Assembly: GCA_948567375.1 (NCBI GenBank)
Contig: OX419757.1
Location: 61,752,001 to 61,816,000 of the forward strand
DNA: 64,000 bases
Direction of reading: 5' to 3'
DNA from: Lunularia cruciata
Lineage: Eukaryota; Streptophyta; Marchantiopsida; Lunulariales; Lunulariaceae
Shown here: positions 9,007 to 19,683 of the stretch, piece after piece
Layout of the letters: each line of letters starts with the position of its first letter
How positions within the stretch are numbered: position 1 is the stretch's first letter
Translations under genes and position numbers: made by a program
The notes under the pieces: model-generated
What the model was told of the DNA's origin: nothing
Database searches by the model: none
What the model saw: only the letters and a program-made list of their open reading frames with translations

Positions 9007-10537
9007 CTAAGTGGTGATGCCTATCAAGCGCATCCTACGCTGCTCTTCAAAGCCAAGGCTCACAATACAGGTCAAACAGTTCAGGTCCATAGCCTGACCT
9101 AACACTTGACGCCTAGATGCCTCTGACATTGTTGGAACAATGGTAATACCGATGCAAAAATCCCATCGCCTGCTCTCTCTCATCAGCGTTGGGCTCCACC
9201 AACTGTTGTAACTGTGAGTCCCAGACAAGTCTAGGTCCTCCTTCTCAAAAAGCATGAGAGCTTGGGAAACTCATGAGTGTGGGAAATGTAGCTCTAGGCT
9301 GTCCAACTAGGTTCACCACTGCCATAGGTGACCTATCAGCCACTACCACTGTCTGAGACTAACATCCAACATCCAAGATATCATCAACAAGAATGTGGTC
9401 TAGTCGCTGAATCCTATCATAACTACGTTGTAGAACCTCTCTGGGTAAGAGGTTTGTCCACCAAAGACGAAGACAATGAGCCCGTGATCCCACTCTGGCT
9501 GCATCTAACAATACAGCAGGTCCCATCCAAGAATGGACCTGATGTGTACTCGCCACCACTCTAGTGCGAGAATCACCCATCAATGGAACGTTCTCCAAAA
9601 GGTAAGCTGGAGAAACAGACTGATGAACTTGGAGATGTCGTAGTATCCGTAACATCTCCCAAAACACACCAGAACAAGGATCCTGAAGACCCAAACCGTG
9701 GCCTGCACGTGTATGTCTTTGACATGGCCATCCAGAAATCACCAAGTGAATAGGCCCATGTCTCTCTAGGTCATGCGCTCCCAGTAAGGAAATGTCTCCT
9801 GGTAGGGCCTTCTGGTAACCTCTGACTGTTGACATTGGTAATAACTCCGGATACCGATAGGCCAAGTGTGCCACATGATGTAGAGGGACTCGCCTAGCAG
9901 TCTCATCCCTCTCTACATACAAGTACCTCTGTACTCAGATACCCGCCTGTAACATCGCAGCTAGTCCGGTGCTGATCCCACCAAACAACTCCAATAGGCA
10001 TATCCCCTCTACTGGATACTGCCAAGCAATGAGTGTGGTATCCAGAGGTGTCAAAGCAATCGCCCCTGAAGGCTCATCCTCACACTCATCCCCTGATGGT
10101 ACGAAGGCTCCACTCCAAGTCTGCTGCACCAACTGATCTGCATGTTGCTGCAATGCCTCCTCTGAACTCCACAATGGAACATCCAAGGTGGATGGAACAA
10201 TCCCACTTGTACTCCAAAGCCGAGTGATCTCCTCTGGTACTGGAGTATCCTCTGCATGGGCGTTCCCCTCCAACAAGTCACCAGGCCAAGTGACTACACC
10301 GCTGAAAGCTAAAACTGATGCTCCCATGGTCCCAGACTGTAGTGAGCCAAGACTGCCACTACTAAAGCGTACTGGTAGGCGACATACCCGTCCCTCACCA
10401 GACTGCCAACCAGGTCTATAAGAGGCTGTCTCCTCCCAATAGTCAATGCTGAAACCCATAGGGTATAACACTGCTCTCCCAACTAGCACATCATATGACT
10501 CAGCTATCGTCGCAATAGCCTGAGCTCTCACCACCAA
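9007..10537 (-). pseudogene. Cytosine-5 DNA methyltransferase domain of the gypsy polyprotein
   Basis: Motifs run in the ordinary linear order. Motif I is LLELFGGISTGLAAMLQAG (about 10000-9938, AdoMet binding). It is followed by RYLYVERDETARR and then motif IV, SGWPCQ, with the catalytic Cys codon at 9722-9724. Next are FWEMLRILRHL, motif VI LLENVPL (9598-9578, Glu and Asn for cytosine activation), and motif VIII RAHCLRLWWTNL. The C-terminal part, reached after stops and one frameshift, has EREQAMGF, then EASRRQVLGQAMDLNCL. The unpermuted order argues against a DRM-type enzyme. PCQ is DNMT1/bacterial-like, while other blocks resemble DNMT3, so the subclass is open. The roughly 180 residues before motif I (10537-10000) are a linker I do not recognise. 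It would methylate DNA if intact; TGA at 9935-9937, TAG at 9359-9361 and TGA at 9245-9247 break it. Confidence 0.9.
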
Positions 10538-10656
10538 GCTATCAGTTGGATGACCAGGCTAAACCTGGACAACAAGCTCCCACGTGTGATGTATTGTGTC
10601 GAACCACCACCTAGAGATGTCTGGATCTGAAATAGACACCTCTCCACATTGGTCTT

Positions 10657-11202
10657 CTATAACTCCAGATTGACAACTGCAGCCTTCCCCAACATAAGAG
10701 TCTTCGCACCGGAGTCTAACAAGACTCTCAGTGGTGTATAGACCTTCCATGAAGGTCCCACCAAACAAAAAATCCCCCTTTGGTTATCCAATAGGACAAC
10801 ACCAAGTGTAAACCGCGCTCTCTCAAAGACCGGTCTAGCTGGCAACTCCTCTAGTCTAGCCACTGCTGCCTGCCATAAACCACTGGTCGCTGAATGGATC
10901 CCATGCTCCTCAACCAAGTCAGCTCCACTACCAACCACCTCTGCTCTAGTAGTAGGAACTGTACCATCCCTACTCTCACACAACGTGGCAGCCAACCAGA
11001 ACACTGGGGCTGGGTCAACCCCCAATGTAAACATGTCACTGGCTGAAAACAAAGGATGCCGCATAATCAGCTGAGCCGCCCCCAACATCATGCTAGACTC
11101 AGTCTGTGTAGTAGTAGGTGGCTGACTAGCAAGAAGTCCATCATGTACTCCATCACCACCTACCACACTTGCATTGGGACGTCTAGGAACCATGGATGTC
11201 AT
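10657..11202 (-). pseudogene. Gypsy aspartic protease region
   Basis: A 181-residue open frame ends in VLLDSGAKTLMLGKAAV, the DSGA active-site signature of retropepsins followed by the hydrophobic flap-side segment. The preceding residues (VYTPLRVLLDSG) fit the beta strand before the catalytic Asp. The N-terminal two thirds (PNASVVGGDGVHDGLLAS onward) is a spacer between gag and protease. The enzyme cleaves the polyprotein. It sits between gag (11431 and above) and the methyltransferase linker (10537 and below). Confidence 0.8.
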
Positions 11203-11430
11203 CTACAATGCCTCAGATAGCGTGAAAGACTGGGGAAGTCTAACCTGTCTCCCAACCTCTCCTCTCTGTGGGTCCAACTCCACTGATGCTCCTCTAGGCT
11301 CTAGAGCATGTACTACACTCCTAGTCACTGCTGTAGATGCATCCACCTGTGCTGCTCCGCACATGAAGTCCAAAGCATCTCTATCACCAACATATGAGGT
11401 GGAAGCCTCAGCACCTGAATCTGATCTCCT

Positions 11431-12999
11431 CTAAGCAATAGCCATACTAGCCAATCTCTGCTCCAATTGCTCAATCCAAATAGCCATAGCTGTGTCAGAA
11501 GTAAGGGTAGGTACTGCACCCCTACTAGGTGTAGATCCTCTACCACCTCGTCCTCCACGAACTAGAGCTCCTCTACTACCTGCCATAGCAACCTTACCAC
11601 TCCGTAACTCCGGGTGTAGGTCAAAACACCGGTCACTAGTGTGACCAAATCTATGGCAATGCTCACACTGCCTCTCTACTGGCTGTGATGCACCAGAGGT
11701 ATTAGGTCCGCTGCCCTGAGTATACTCTCTCCTATGGTGAGGTCCACCACAAGTCCAACAAGCAACACCACCACTCACTGGCTGCTGCTGACCCGAAAAT
11801 GAGGGTAATGGTCTAACTCCACTAGGCCCTCCACTCGCTCCATAGGATCTGGGCTGTCCACCCTGTCCTTGAAAACCAATTGGGCGTGGTGCACTTTGCT
11901 GCACTCTAGAAGAAGTCATAGCCGTGGATGAGGTCTCCCTACCAAATCCTGATGTCACCACTCTCTCCTCCACCATGTTGAGCTCAATACGCTCAGCCAA
12001 ACCGAAGACTACTGCCAAAGTGGGCGAAGTAGCCTGCAACAACGTAGCATCACGAACTCTACGTCGCAACTCCCTATCCAATATCCCATACCAAAATTGG
12101 ACTGCCTAGGCCTCAGTAACTCCCTACGTGAAACTGATCAGCCGCCTCATGCAAGTGTATGCCTCGCGTAGGCTCTCTCCAGCCTTCCGCTGGAACTCCT
12201 ACAAGCTCCTCAGCTTGTCAGTCCGCACTCCTTGGTAGTTCTGCCTCAAGCATAGGAGGAACTCCACCATGGGGTTAAACCCCGATACCACACCACCTCA
12301 TGCAGCGGTACCTCCACTCGTAGTAGCACTATCTCCAACTAGTGCCCCTCCACTAGCTCCACCAACACTACTCGAGCTAGAACTCGTGGGTACAGCCGAT
12401 CTACTCCTGGCCACAGAGCCTAAAGTGATGGAGACATAGTGTGGAGACCAATACTGTCTCCATAACTCAATCTCCTCCAAATGAGCTCTCCTAAACTCAT
12501 GGTAGTCATCCATCGGTGGACCCTCCAAATGCTGAAACAACCCCTTCCATGCCATGAAGGGTGTGAACAAAGTTGGGTTCCACATTTGCTGCAGATCACA
12601 CCAACTATTGAACTCCTGGATGAAGTCATCCAACTCAATGGTACCCACTGTACCAGAGTAACGCCTAGGGCCTTTGGAGGCCCCATAAATCTCGTCCATG
12701 TCCCACAACAACGGTGCGGACACACCAAGTGCACTCTCAACTGAATCAGCTCCTCTGTCGAACTCCAACTCAGAGTGAATCTCCTCCCTCACTAGGATTT
12801 GAGATACAGGCTGATACCGAGCACCACTCCGAGTAAACCCACTACGTACTGCATGGCTAACTCCCCTGGAATCTCCAAAGAACTCCGTCGTGACCAAGTA
12901 ACTGCAACAGCAAACCCGAACCACCGACTGCAACCGCAAGTTGCAACCGCAAGTGCCCCACCAAGTGCCAACACCACCACCACGTGCCAACACCACCAA
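11431..12999 (-). pseudogene. Gypsy gag with zinc knuckles
   Basis: The capsid-like part (12999-12298) includes ALGVSAPLLWDMDEIYGASK, TIELDDFIQEFNSW, FTPFMAWKGLFQHLEGP and EEIELWRQYW. 12297-12082 continues gag with stops. The nucleocapsid (12081-11431) has a decayed knuckle CWTCGGPHHRREY, with Tyr at the last ligand. An intact knuckle CEHCHRFGHTSDRC (C-x2-C-x4-H-x4-C) follows. The plus-strand copy at 45801-46523 supports the frame: WDMDEIYGASKGPR is identical there. Gag forms the particle that packages element RNA. The true N-terminus is uncertain. Confidence 0.85.
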
Positions 13000-14190
13000 G
13001 TGCCAATACTAACTAAGCACCACCCACTAATGTAACTCTAACCAAGATAACTACACTAGGGGAAGGGCAATCTGTAACCTGCCATCATAACACGCACTCT
13101 CACAGTCTGCAGGTCATCACTTCCTGCCTCACTAGAGAGAAACAAAGGTAGTTTGACTGGTCATCACTCCAGCCTCACTACCGAGAGCACACCAGAGCAC
13201 CAACGCTCAAACAAGAAGTAGAGAATGGAGGGGATCCAATCACAAGAAATCTAAACAAAAACACTCCATATCATAACACAACACGGGACTGACTCTACCA
13301 CCATTTGGCATTTGACCTAAGAGCAGTTCGGATCTTAGTCCTAAGCTATCAGGATCACCAAGAATGGGATCAAATTGCCTCTCCTAGCCAAAGCTACATG
13401 TGTATAGATAATAGTGGCGTAGTCACTAGGACAACAAGTGAGGGTGGACCAGTTGGCTAGGGCACCAGTCTAGGAACAAGAGATCTAGGGGTCAAACCCT
13501 ATTGCACACAATCTAGCAAGAAAGGCAGATTTTGCCAACCAATGACAAAGATCTACTCTAAACTAGCTAGCCTCATGCCAACAAGCTGGCTTGCTGGCCC
13601 TTCTAGGCCTTCGTAGCCTCTCATAGCCCACATCCCTATGCCTCAAAACACCGAAATTCAGCCAAATGAGGCCTTTCTTGTTGCCACTTTGAACCTCCTC
13701 CAAATTGGAGAAACTTCTCCAAATCTGTGAAAGTCCTCCAAACTAGCAAAACTCCTCCAAATCTGCCCCAAAATCGGACGTAAATCTGACGTAAACCCTA
13801 AAGATGGCTGTCCGCCAAATCCCCGCTAACTTTCCACTCGAGCCAAATTGACAAAACGGGTTTTTCCAACTCACAATTTCATGAGAAGAGCTTCCCAACT
13901 CCACCTTCAATTTGACTTTCTGAGCCCAACTCGCATAAGATTGGTCCTGCATTCACCTCCTGAGCTCAAAATCACAACACTGCTCGAAAATTGCTCCTTC
14001 TTTGCTTGAAATTTGGCCAGCGCTTCCGCACACCCTCCGCCTAACTGCCAAATCTGCATCACTTGAACGAGCTTCTGCACACTAGGGAAACACAGAACTT
14101 GAATCGAGCTACCACGATGCACCGAGCTTGGAGATACCACCAACACTCAACATTCCTGCACCCGATTTCCCCCTGACTTCACTTCTCTGA
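13000..14190 (-). other. 5' leader of gypsy element
   Basis: The sequence between the 5' LTR and gag has no convincing ORF. It is matched in reverse orientation by 44548-45800 of the truncated second copy, for example GGTGCCCTAGCCAATTGG-type text on the coding strand. The coding strand right after the LTR reads TCAGAGAAGTGAAGTCAG. I do not recognise it as complementary to initiator tRNA-Met, so the primer-binding site is unassigned. Confidence 0.7.
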
Positions 14191-14641
14191 TGTAATCAGA
14201 TTGCTTAACACTCTCAACTCAACTCAACTCAGATCAGTACTTGATATGTCACTCTATAAACTACCAACAATTGGGCACTGATTACAATCAAGCCACACCC
14301 ACTCAAGCATAGAGAATCCAAGTGACGCTCGCTAGCCTTTGTCCACCATAGCCAGGAACTCGAAGGCTCAACATTAGAGAAGTGAGCTCTCTGGAGCTCA
14401 CTTCAAAACTATACCCCCCAGACTCGAGCTAGCACTGAAACCCTAACAGTCCCGCTGATGGCACACTCGACGGTGCGAACGGTGCAAAGTTACGGTGGGC
14501 ACCACCGTGAAGTCAGTACCCCGAACACCAAATCTGACTATCGGAAAGTAGTCCCTGAGAAACTGCTAGAATAACTCTAACTACTATCACTAGAACTCCA
14601 ATGTCCGAGCAGCTAGATGCGGAACTACAAATGGCATGACA
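14191..14641 (-). repeat. 5' LTR of gypsy element (block B only)
   Basis: It starts TGTAATCAGATTGC and ends GGCATGACA on the plus strand, 451 bp, and is colinear with 4183-4633 with scattered substitutions. On the coding strand it begins TGTCATGCC and ends CTGATTACA. It lacks the 105-bp A block that precedes B in the 3' LTR region. A truncated copy is at 44155-44547. Divergence between the two LTRs is clearly visible, so the insertion is not recent. Confidence 0.85.
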
Positions 14642-15450
14642 GCCCTAACGCGTGCACTACTCTTGTCTCCTGCTTTGCAAAATCCATGACATTCTAATTT
14701 GGTAGTCTGAAGGACGTAAATTGTCGACGGATGTCGACGAAGGGAAGCTCAAACTGCATTCTGGGAAGAAAAGAAGAACCTGTATGCATTACCCTTGTCT
14801 CTTGCCTTGCAAAATTCACAACATTCCAATTTGATTGTGCGATAGATGAAAATTTAGTTCGCAACGGGTAACTTGGAAACTCAAATGCAAATTTTGTTGT
14901 GTACAGATCGTTTGGAATCTCAAATCGCATCGGGTAAGGGAAGAAGCGGAATTCCACCGATATTCAAAATTTGAAAGTGAATGTTTTTATGCAACGCATG
15001 TTCTTATGACATGTGGCGTCTAGTGGTACCGTCTAGTGCTCTAGTGATACTTGACACTTGCATCACGTGGCATCTGCATACCTGGACATTGGAAATATAG
15101 TTCCTAATCATTCTCATAACCCTCCGTGGATTTGATCGTCATCATTATCATCATAAAAAATTGAAAATGAAAAGTGTAGTAAAGAGGAGCGTTACCCATA
15201 AATCATATTTATGAATAATTTATAGCATGATTTTAATTTTAACTTTTTAGGTACCCTTCAAGCATTTTACAGATAAAGAGGTCTACCCTTAAATAATGTT
15301 AATCGAGAGTCATCTTCAAGCCATAAAATCCATAAATACATTTTGTTTGACCTTTTGCGGTTTATGCCATTACAACTGCCAAAGGGGCTTCGGGTTATTT
15401 CAACATTTTCAAGTGACTACAGCAAATAAATTGAATCATACCAAAAATAT
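14642..15450. repeat. Right flank of gypsy insertion (segment copy 1)
   Basis: It aligns with 43341-44130, sharing GCACTACTCTTGTCTCCTGC, TTCTAATTTGGTAGTCTGAA and TGCAAAATTC stretches and ending near AAATAAATTGAATCAT. There is no gene; the minus-strand ORF at 14694-14957 is not reading-frame conserved in the other copy. Confidence 0.85.
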
Positions 15451-16329
15451 ACATAGATTATGAATACATTACAAGTTATTATTTTACTCCTCTAAACTAC
15501 AAAAAGTTTTATATGTGACCCTCACTAGTTTTAAAATCTTCTAAACTATTAGGCTCTCCATCAAATAGGAATCTTACATAATTGAAAAATTTATCCTTGA
15601 TCACTTTACCAACAGAAGTTCACAACGATTGCTTTAGAGCAAGCATTAAATCAAAGGTTAACAAAGGCAACTTGTGACTATCCCATATTTTTTTCCTAAG
15701 ATTTCTAGTATTGATCCTTTTCAAAATTTGGTATTCTTTCAGGAAACATTATTTAACGATACATTTTGTTCAATAATTGAGTATCACCCAACAAAACTTT
15801 AGTTGCATTTGATTTTAGTTCTCTGTGCGTGTCACACTCTTGGGTGACAAGAAACGATCTGCTGTAGACATTTGCGAGTCCTCAGCGAAAGCGGAAGACT
15901 CTGCAAATCGGTAACTCCCAATTTCGATGTATATTTTTTTATCATTCTAATATAGAGATAAAAATTATGTATTAAATTTCAAATTTTCTGCCGAATGAGA
16001 ACATTCGATTGATTATGTTTTTTTTCTAAAAGATTTCAAATACAAAAATATATATTAGATATATATACATATATAAAATTAATAAATTAAATAATCTAAT
16101 AAATAAAAAATCGAATATTTTAATAATAAAAAAATAGTAAAATATCGAAAGTAAATTAAAATATATATCTAAGTTTTAATAATTGGGCACCACCAACCTA
16201 ACAAGTCAAACTTCTTTTCTTGCAATTTGTCGCCCCCGCGACCACCGACCAACCTACATGCATTTTTTCTCTCGTAGGTTTCACATATGTGACTTGAGAA
16301 TCGTGGTGTCCGATACCATTCCGCTCTCA
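15451..16329. other. AT-rich spacer
   Basis: No gene is visible. 15920-16190 is very A+T-rich. I see no tandem unit or hairpin I would defend. The stretch lies between the segment copy 1 flank and repeat copy A. Confidence 0.6.
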
Positions 16330-17552
16330 CCTATGTGCGCTCGGTCTTGAGGAATTGATACATCTTTTACCCTATGAGACGAGACCATGAAAGTGTTCCT
16401 GTATTCAATTCTCTCCGGGGCCGGCGAGGATGTGCAGGTATGCAAGAGCTAGCATTGACACAGTTTCACCGATTCTGCCGTCGAGCTGTGCATTCACTTA
16501 ATCGCCGGGTGCGAGGTGTGTGGAACAGAGCACTGCCCCATGACAGAGTCCAGGTAAACAAATTTTGCTCCATTCGAACAAGTAATTGATCAGACTACTG
16601 CATGCTTCGGACTGTTTGACTATTTCCTTCCAATATCCGGTGATTGACACCCGCTATTCAACAGGTTTGGACTTCACTTGCATGAGAAGTCACCACGAGA
16701 AAAGATTATCGTGGCCCGGGGGGTCAGAGCACATATCTGACCATCTGTGTCAGTTGTTGTATTGAGAGTTAGCAGTTGTCTAATATCATCTGTTTTGCGG
16801 TACTCTCGCCAATTTCTCTGGTTACGATTTCATGACTGTCGTCTTCATTCCATCGCTTTTGCGATAATCCCAGGACCACTTGAGAATCTCTTTGCTTATT
16901 ACACTAAACATCGCAAGAACTTACACAACTAGTTTGATCATGGTACTACATTATAATTCGCTTCCATCAAATAGTCCATGTCAACATTCCGTTAGGAGGT
17001 AGAAAATATTCAAGAGATTACACAAAGAAATCCGGAACACTCTCACCCATGATTATCTAGAATGTTAACGTTTGAGGGTAAAACGCGTTTGGAAAGAACA
17101 TTTTGGGCTACTCTGTCTCCGTCCGTCTTCTCTATAATAACATTAGTATTTTGAATTTTCAAACGGATAACTTTTCCTCCGTGGTCTTCTTCTAGCCAAA
17201 TAGATTATGCTTGATTACTCCAAATACCAAATTGAATTTAGTTGATTAATTGCATAACTTAATTTAATAGAAAAATTACAATTATCATATCTAAGTTCTA
17301 TAGTTTAATTAATACTACATGACTGGATTACGTCCACACTTGCAGAACAACATCGTCAGCAAGATGAAGAATCAGGTTGTACAATTTTCAGTATTCCCAT
17401 TTCAAATCTGGGATCATGAGAGGGTCGTTGGAGCCAGTGTGGAGGAACCACGTTTCTCAAACTGCGTTCGGCTCTTGGCCCTGCCCGGCCCAATCCGTCC
17501 ATGAACATCATGAGATCTCGGCCCACAGATCTAGATCCGAGTAGATACAGGT

Positions 17553-17750
17553 CGAAGTCATTAGGAACCAAGGATTTGGATCGGCCCTTATGTATGGCAA
17601 GCTCTCTCATTTCCGATTGCTAACTGATCTGGATCCAAGCAGCTACAGATCGAAGTCATTAGGAACCAAGGATTTGGATCGACCCTTATTTATGGCAAGT
17701 TCTCTCATTTCTGATTGCCAACTTCCAAGGCGCGTGACGGAAACTTCTCC
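17553..17750 (+). repeat. 98-bp tandem duplication in repeat A
   Basis: CGAAGTCATTAGGAACCAAG recurs at 17553 and 17651, a 98-bp step, each followed by GATTTGGATCG and TATGGCAAG. Copy C has the equivalent at 47584 and 47681, while B and D have one unit. The duplication therefore predates the split of A and C. Confidence 0.8.
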
Positions 17751-18226
17751 CTGCCACTTTGGTTCGAGGCCGTCAAGGCGAAGCAGCAATTTGTCGGTCT
17801 TGTCTATCTCACAATCATCTTGATTCCACTTCCTGCTGATCTCGCTGAAATCCACACGGCTGCAGCGGGTTATGGTAGTTTGCCGATGTGGAAGGTGCGT
17901 GCTCGACCTGCCCACCTTTTGACTCTCATCGGCATTCCCTCCATGGTCAAGGTGTTCCCAGACTCGCGGATAACCTCTGAGGGAGTATAGTAAGTATATA
18001 TAGCAGATTTGAGGCAATTCGTTACTGGATCAGTTCCAGTAATCTTACCGCGATTGAAGTGACGAAAGTGTGATGCTTTTTCTTCAGGCAAACGATTATA
18101 ATTTGCGCAGTGGCTTTTGGGTTTGGTATGGTTTGGTTTTGGCTCTTTCGGGCAAAGTATGACGACTCGAACCGGGAAGAGACACCTGTGCGGAGGATAG
18201 CCAACAGAGCGAATAGAATCATGTAA
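17727..18226 (+). pseudogene. Two-exon membrane-protein remnant, copy A
   Basis: Exon 1 (17727 to about 17978) reads GNFSLPLWFEAVKAKQQFVG then LIPLPADLAEIHTAAAG. Exon 2 (18088-18226) follows TTCTTCAG and reads QTIIICAVAFGFGMVWFWLF then RAKYDDS, ending in RIANRANRIM and a stop. Against copy D, many differences fall at third codon positions without changing the residue (for example CCA/CCG, CTT/CTC, CAC/CAT, GCG/GCT). This indicates past selection on this frame. The start ATG seen in B and D is AAG here, the exon 1 end has small indels, and the donor is CTGAGG instead of GTGAGG. I do not recognise the family. It has one or two hydrophobic segments and a basic tail. Confidence 0.6.
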
Positions 18227-19469
18227 GGATGAGATGTCCGTCACATTGTGCGGGATGAAGATTGTTATGCAGAGTAGTTATTTCGCGAAGTCTATTTTCC
18301 AATGGAAAGAACATGAACTATTTAACTGGGAAGAGATACGAGTCTTGCCGCCCACATGGAGAGACGATAGGATAGACCTACTTCATTGAGAGGCAGAGTT
18401 TCGGATCGGGAGCTGGCTTGAAGGAGAGCGATGAGAAACTAACAGAGGCAGGGTTTGGAGGTGCTGCTGGCTTATGAAGCAAAGGAAAGAAGCACGGAGC
18501 GAGGACGCTTGGTCTCAGAATGCAATGCACCAGCCGGAGGACGCATGAGATTTCAAGCCCCACATGGATCAATTGGCTTCCAAGAGGAGACGAGGAGATT
18601 TTAAATGAGCAGCGGTTCTTCCATGGGGCACATGAATAGACGTCCGCATCTGGCTTTTCACCCGAGCGCACGGAGTGGACCAAAGTACAATCAATTATGC
18701 ATGAATATTGAGTTTGAACGCTAGCATGAGGAGCGATGGGGGACTGAAAAGGACAGGTGTTTGAAGATGGACACCATGAGAAAAGTGAAAGATATGACGT
18801 GGTGGAGCTAAGAGTGAGCAGGAGGGCAATGGTACGATTTAGCCAAGCAGAGATTCGAAGTACGACCTGCCATGAAACGAGATAACGAGAACAATCGAAC
18901 AGAGGGCAGTTTGGCACGAGATTTAAATGTGTACAAGTGATCCCAGCAACAGAGTCTGAATTGATATTATGATTCGAAATATGAGATTGTCAAACAACTT
19001 CAGACTCATATAGTGACAACTCAAACTCCTGTAATCAAAACATTCTATTTTCTTCAACCTATCAAACAGGCGATCTTGACATTCAGTGAGAAAATGGTGC
19101 AATAAAGGGAGCATTTTATAGAATGCTTTTAACTGGAACTGTTGTCCAACTCATGGTCTCCCGCTTGTCAGTCAATCAGAATTATCAGTTGCAAGCGACT
19201 CACTTGCAATTGATAATATCTTCGTTCTTCAGAAGTCTAACTTCCATTGGAAATACCATATTCACGATACTGTACTGGCCCGAAATAACAACTTGGCTTA
19301 CTGCTGGAGTACACAAATGATGGATTGCTGAAATTCGCTCACGGCTCCAGAGGGTGATAAGAACGGACAAAAGACGAATTGCTCCTGTTGTTCGGGTGAT
19401 GGTGAACAACATCTGCTGCCTGGAAGGAATCTAGCAACGAGAAACACACGGCTGACATAACGAGTGAGA

Positions 19470-19683
19470 AGCACATTGAACGTATACAGTTTCGAACGTA
19501 TGCAGCGAAAGATTTGGATTGAACAGCGAGCGGGGAAATTCGACAGAATACAGATCTGCAGTTGCCATAGACAAGGAGCACATTGAACGTATACAGTTTC
19601 GAACGTATGCAGCGAAAGATTTGGATTGAACAGCGAGCGGGGAAATTCGACAGAATACAGATCTGCAGTTGCCATAGACAAGG
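19470..19683 (+). repeat. 107-bp tandem duplication
   Basis: AGCACATTGAACGTATACAG starts at 19470 and again at 19577. The two 107-bp units are essentially identical. Copy C has only one unit (from about 49496), so this is a recent change in copy A. It creates the repetitive minus-strand ORFs seen across 19298-19749, which I do not regard as genes. Confidence 0.9.

Larger units (their letters stand above)
4078..14641 (-). mobile_element. Ty3/gypsy LTR retrotransposon carrying a DNA methyltransferase and PHD finger
   Basis: A degenerate 10.6-kb element is encoded on the minus strand. Its order is 5' LTR (14191-14641), leader, gag, protease, cytosine-5 DNA methyltransferase, RT, RNase H, integrase, PHD finger, polypurine tract, and 3' LTR region (4078-4740). 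RT before integrase puts it in the Ty3/gypsy superfamily. Insertion borders come from the paralogous empty site near 43340: flank ...CACGCCG continues there straight into ...GCATGCACTACTC. GCCC (possibly GCCCT) is repeated on both sides (4074-4077 and 14642-14645), consistent with a target duplication. It is not autonomous now, because the reading frame has many stops and frameshifts and is interrupted by a solo LTR at 8203-8894. A second, truncated plus-strand copy of the same family is at 44150-46556. Confidence 0.9.

Noticed and set aside
9359-9922. Possibility that the methyltransferase is a host DRM gene caught by chance
   Set aside because: DRM enzymes have circularly permuted motifs; here motif I precedes IV, VI and VIII. 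The domain lies colinear and on the same strand between protease and RT. Kept as part of the element.
4910-13000. Plus-strand ORFs across the gypsy element (for example 6854-7246 and 7457-7708)
   Set aside because: They are antisense shadows of the clearly recognisable minus-strand domains.
16374-16589. 71-residue ORF (MRRDHESVPVFNSLRGRR) as a first exon of the repeat gene
   Set aside because: It has a plausible CAG|GTAAAC donor, but the equivalent region in B and D is open in different frames with stops, so coding could not be supported.
18378-18917. 179-residue minus-strand ORF in repeat A and its counterparts at 48391-48951, 23506-23925 and 57783-58254
   Set aside because: Ser/Leu/Cys-rich text without a domain; each copy breaks at different places. 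The supported coding frame of this repeat is on the plus strand upstream.
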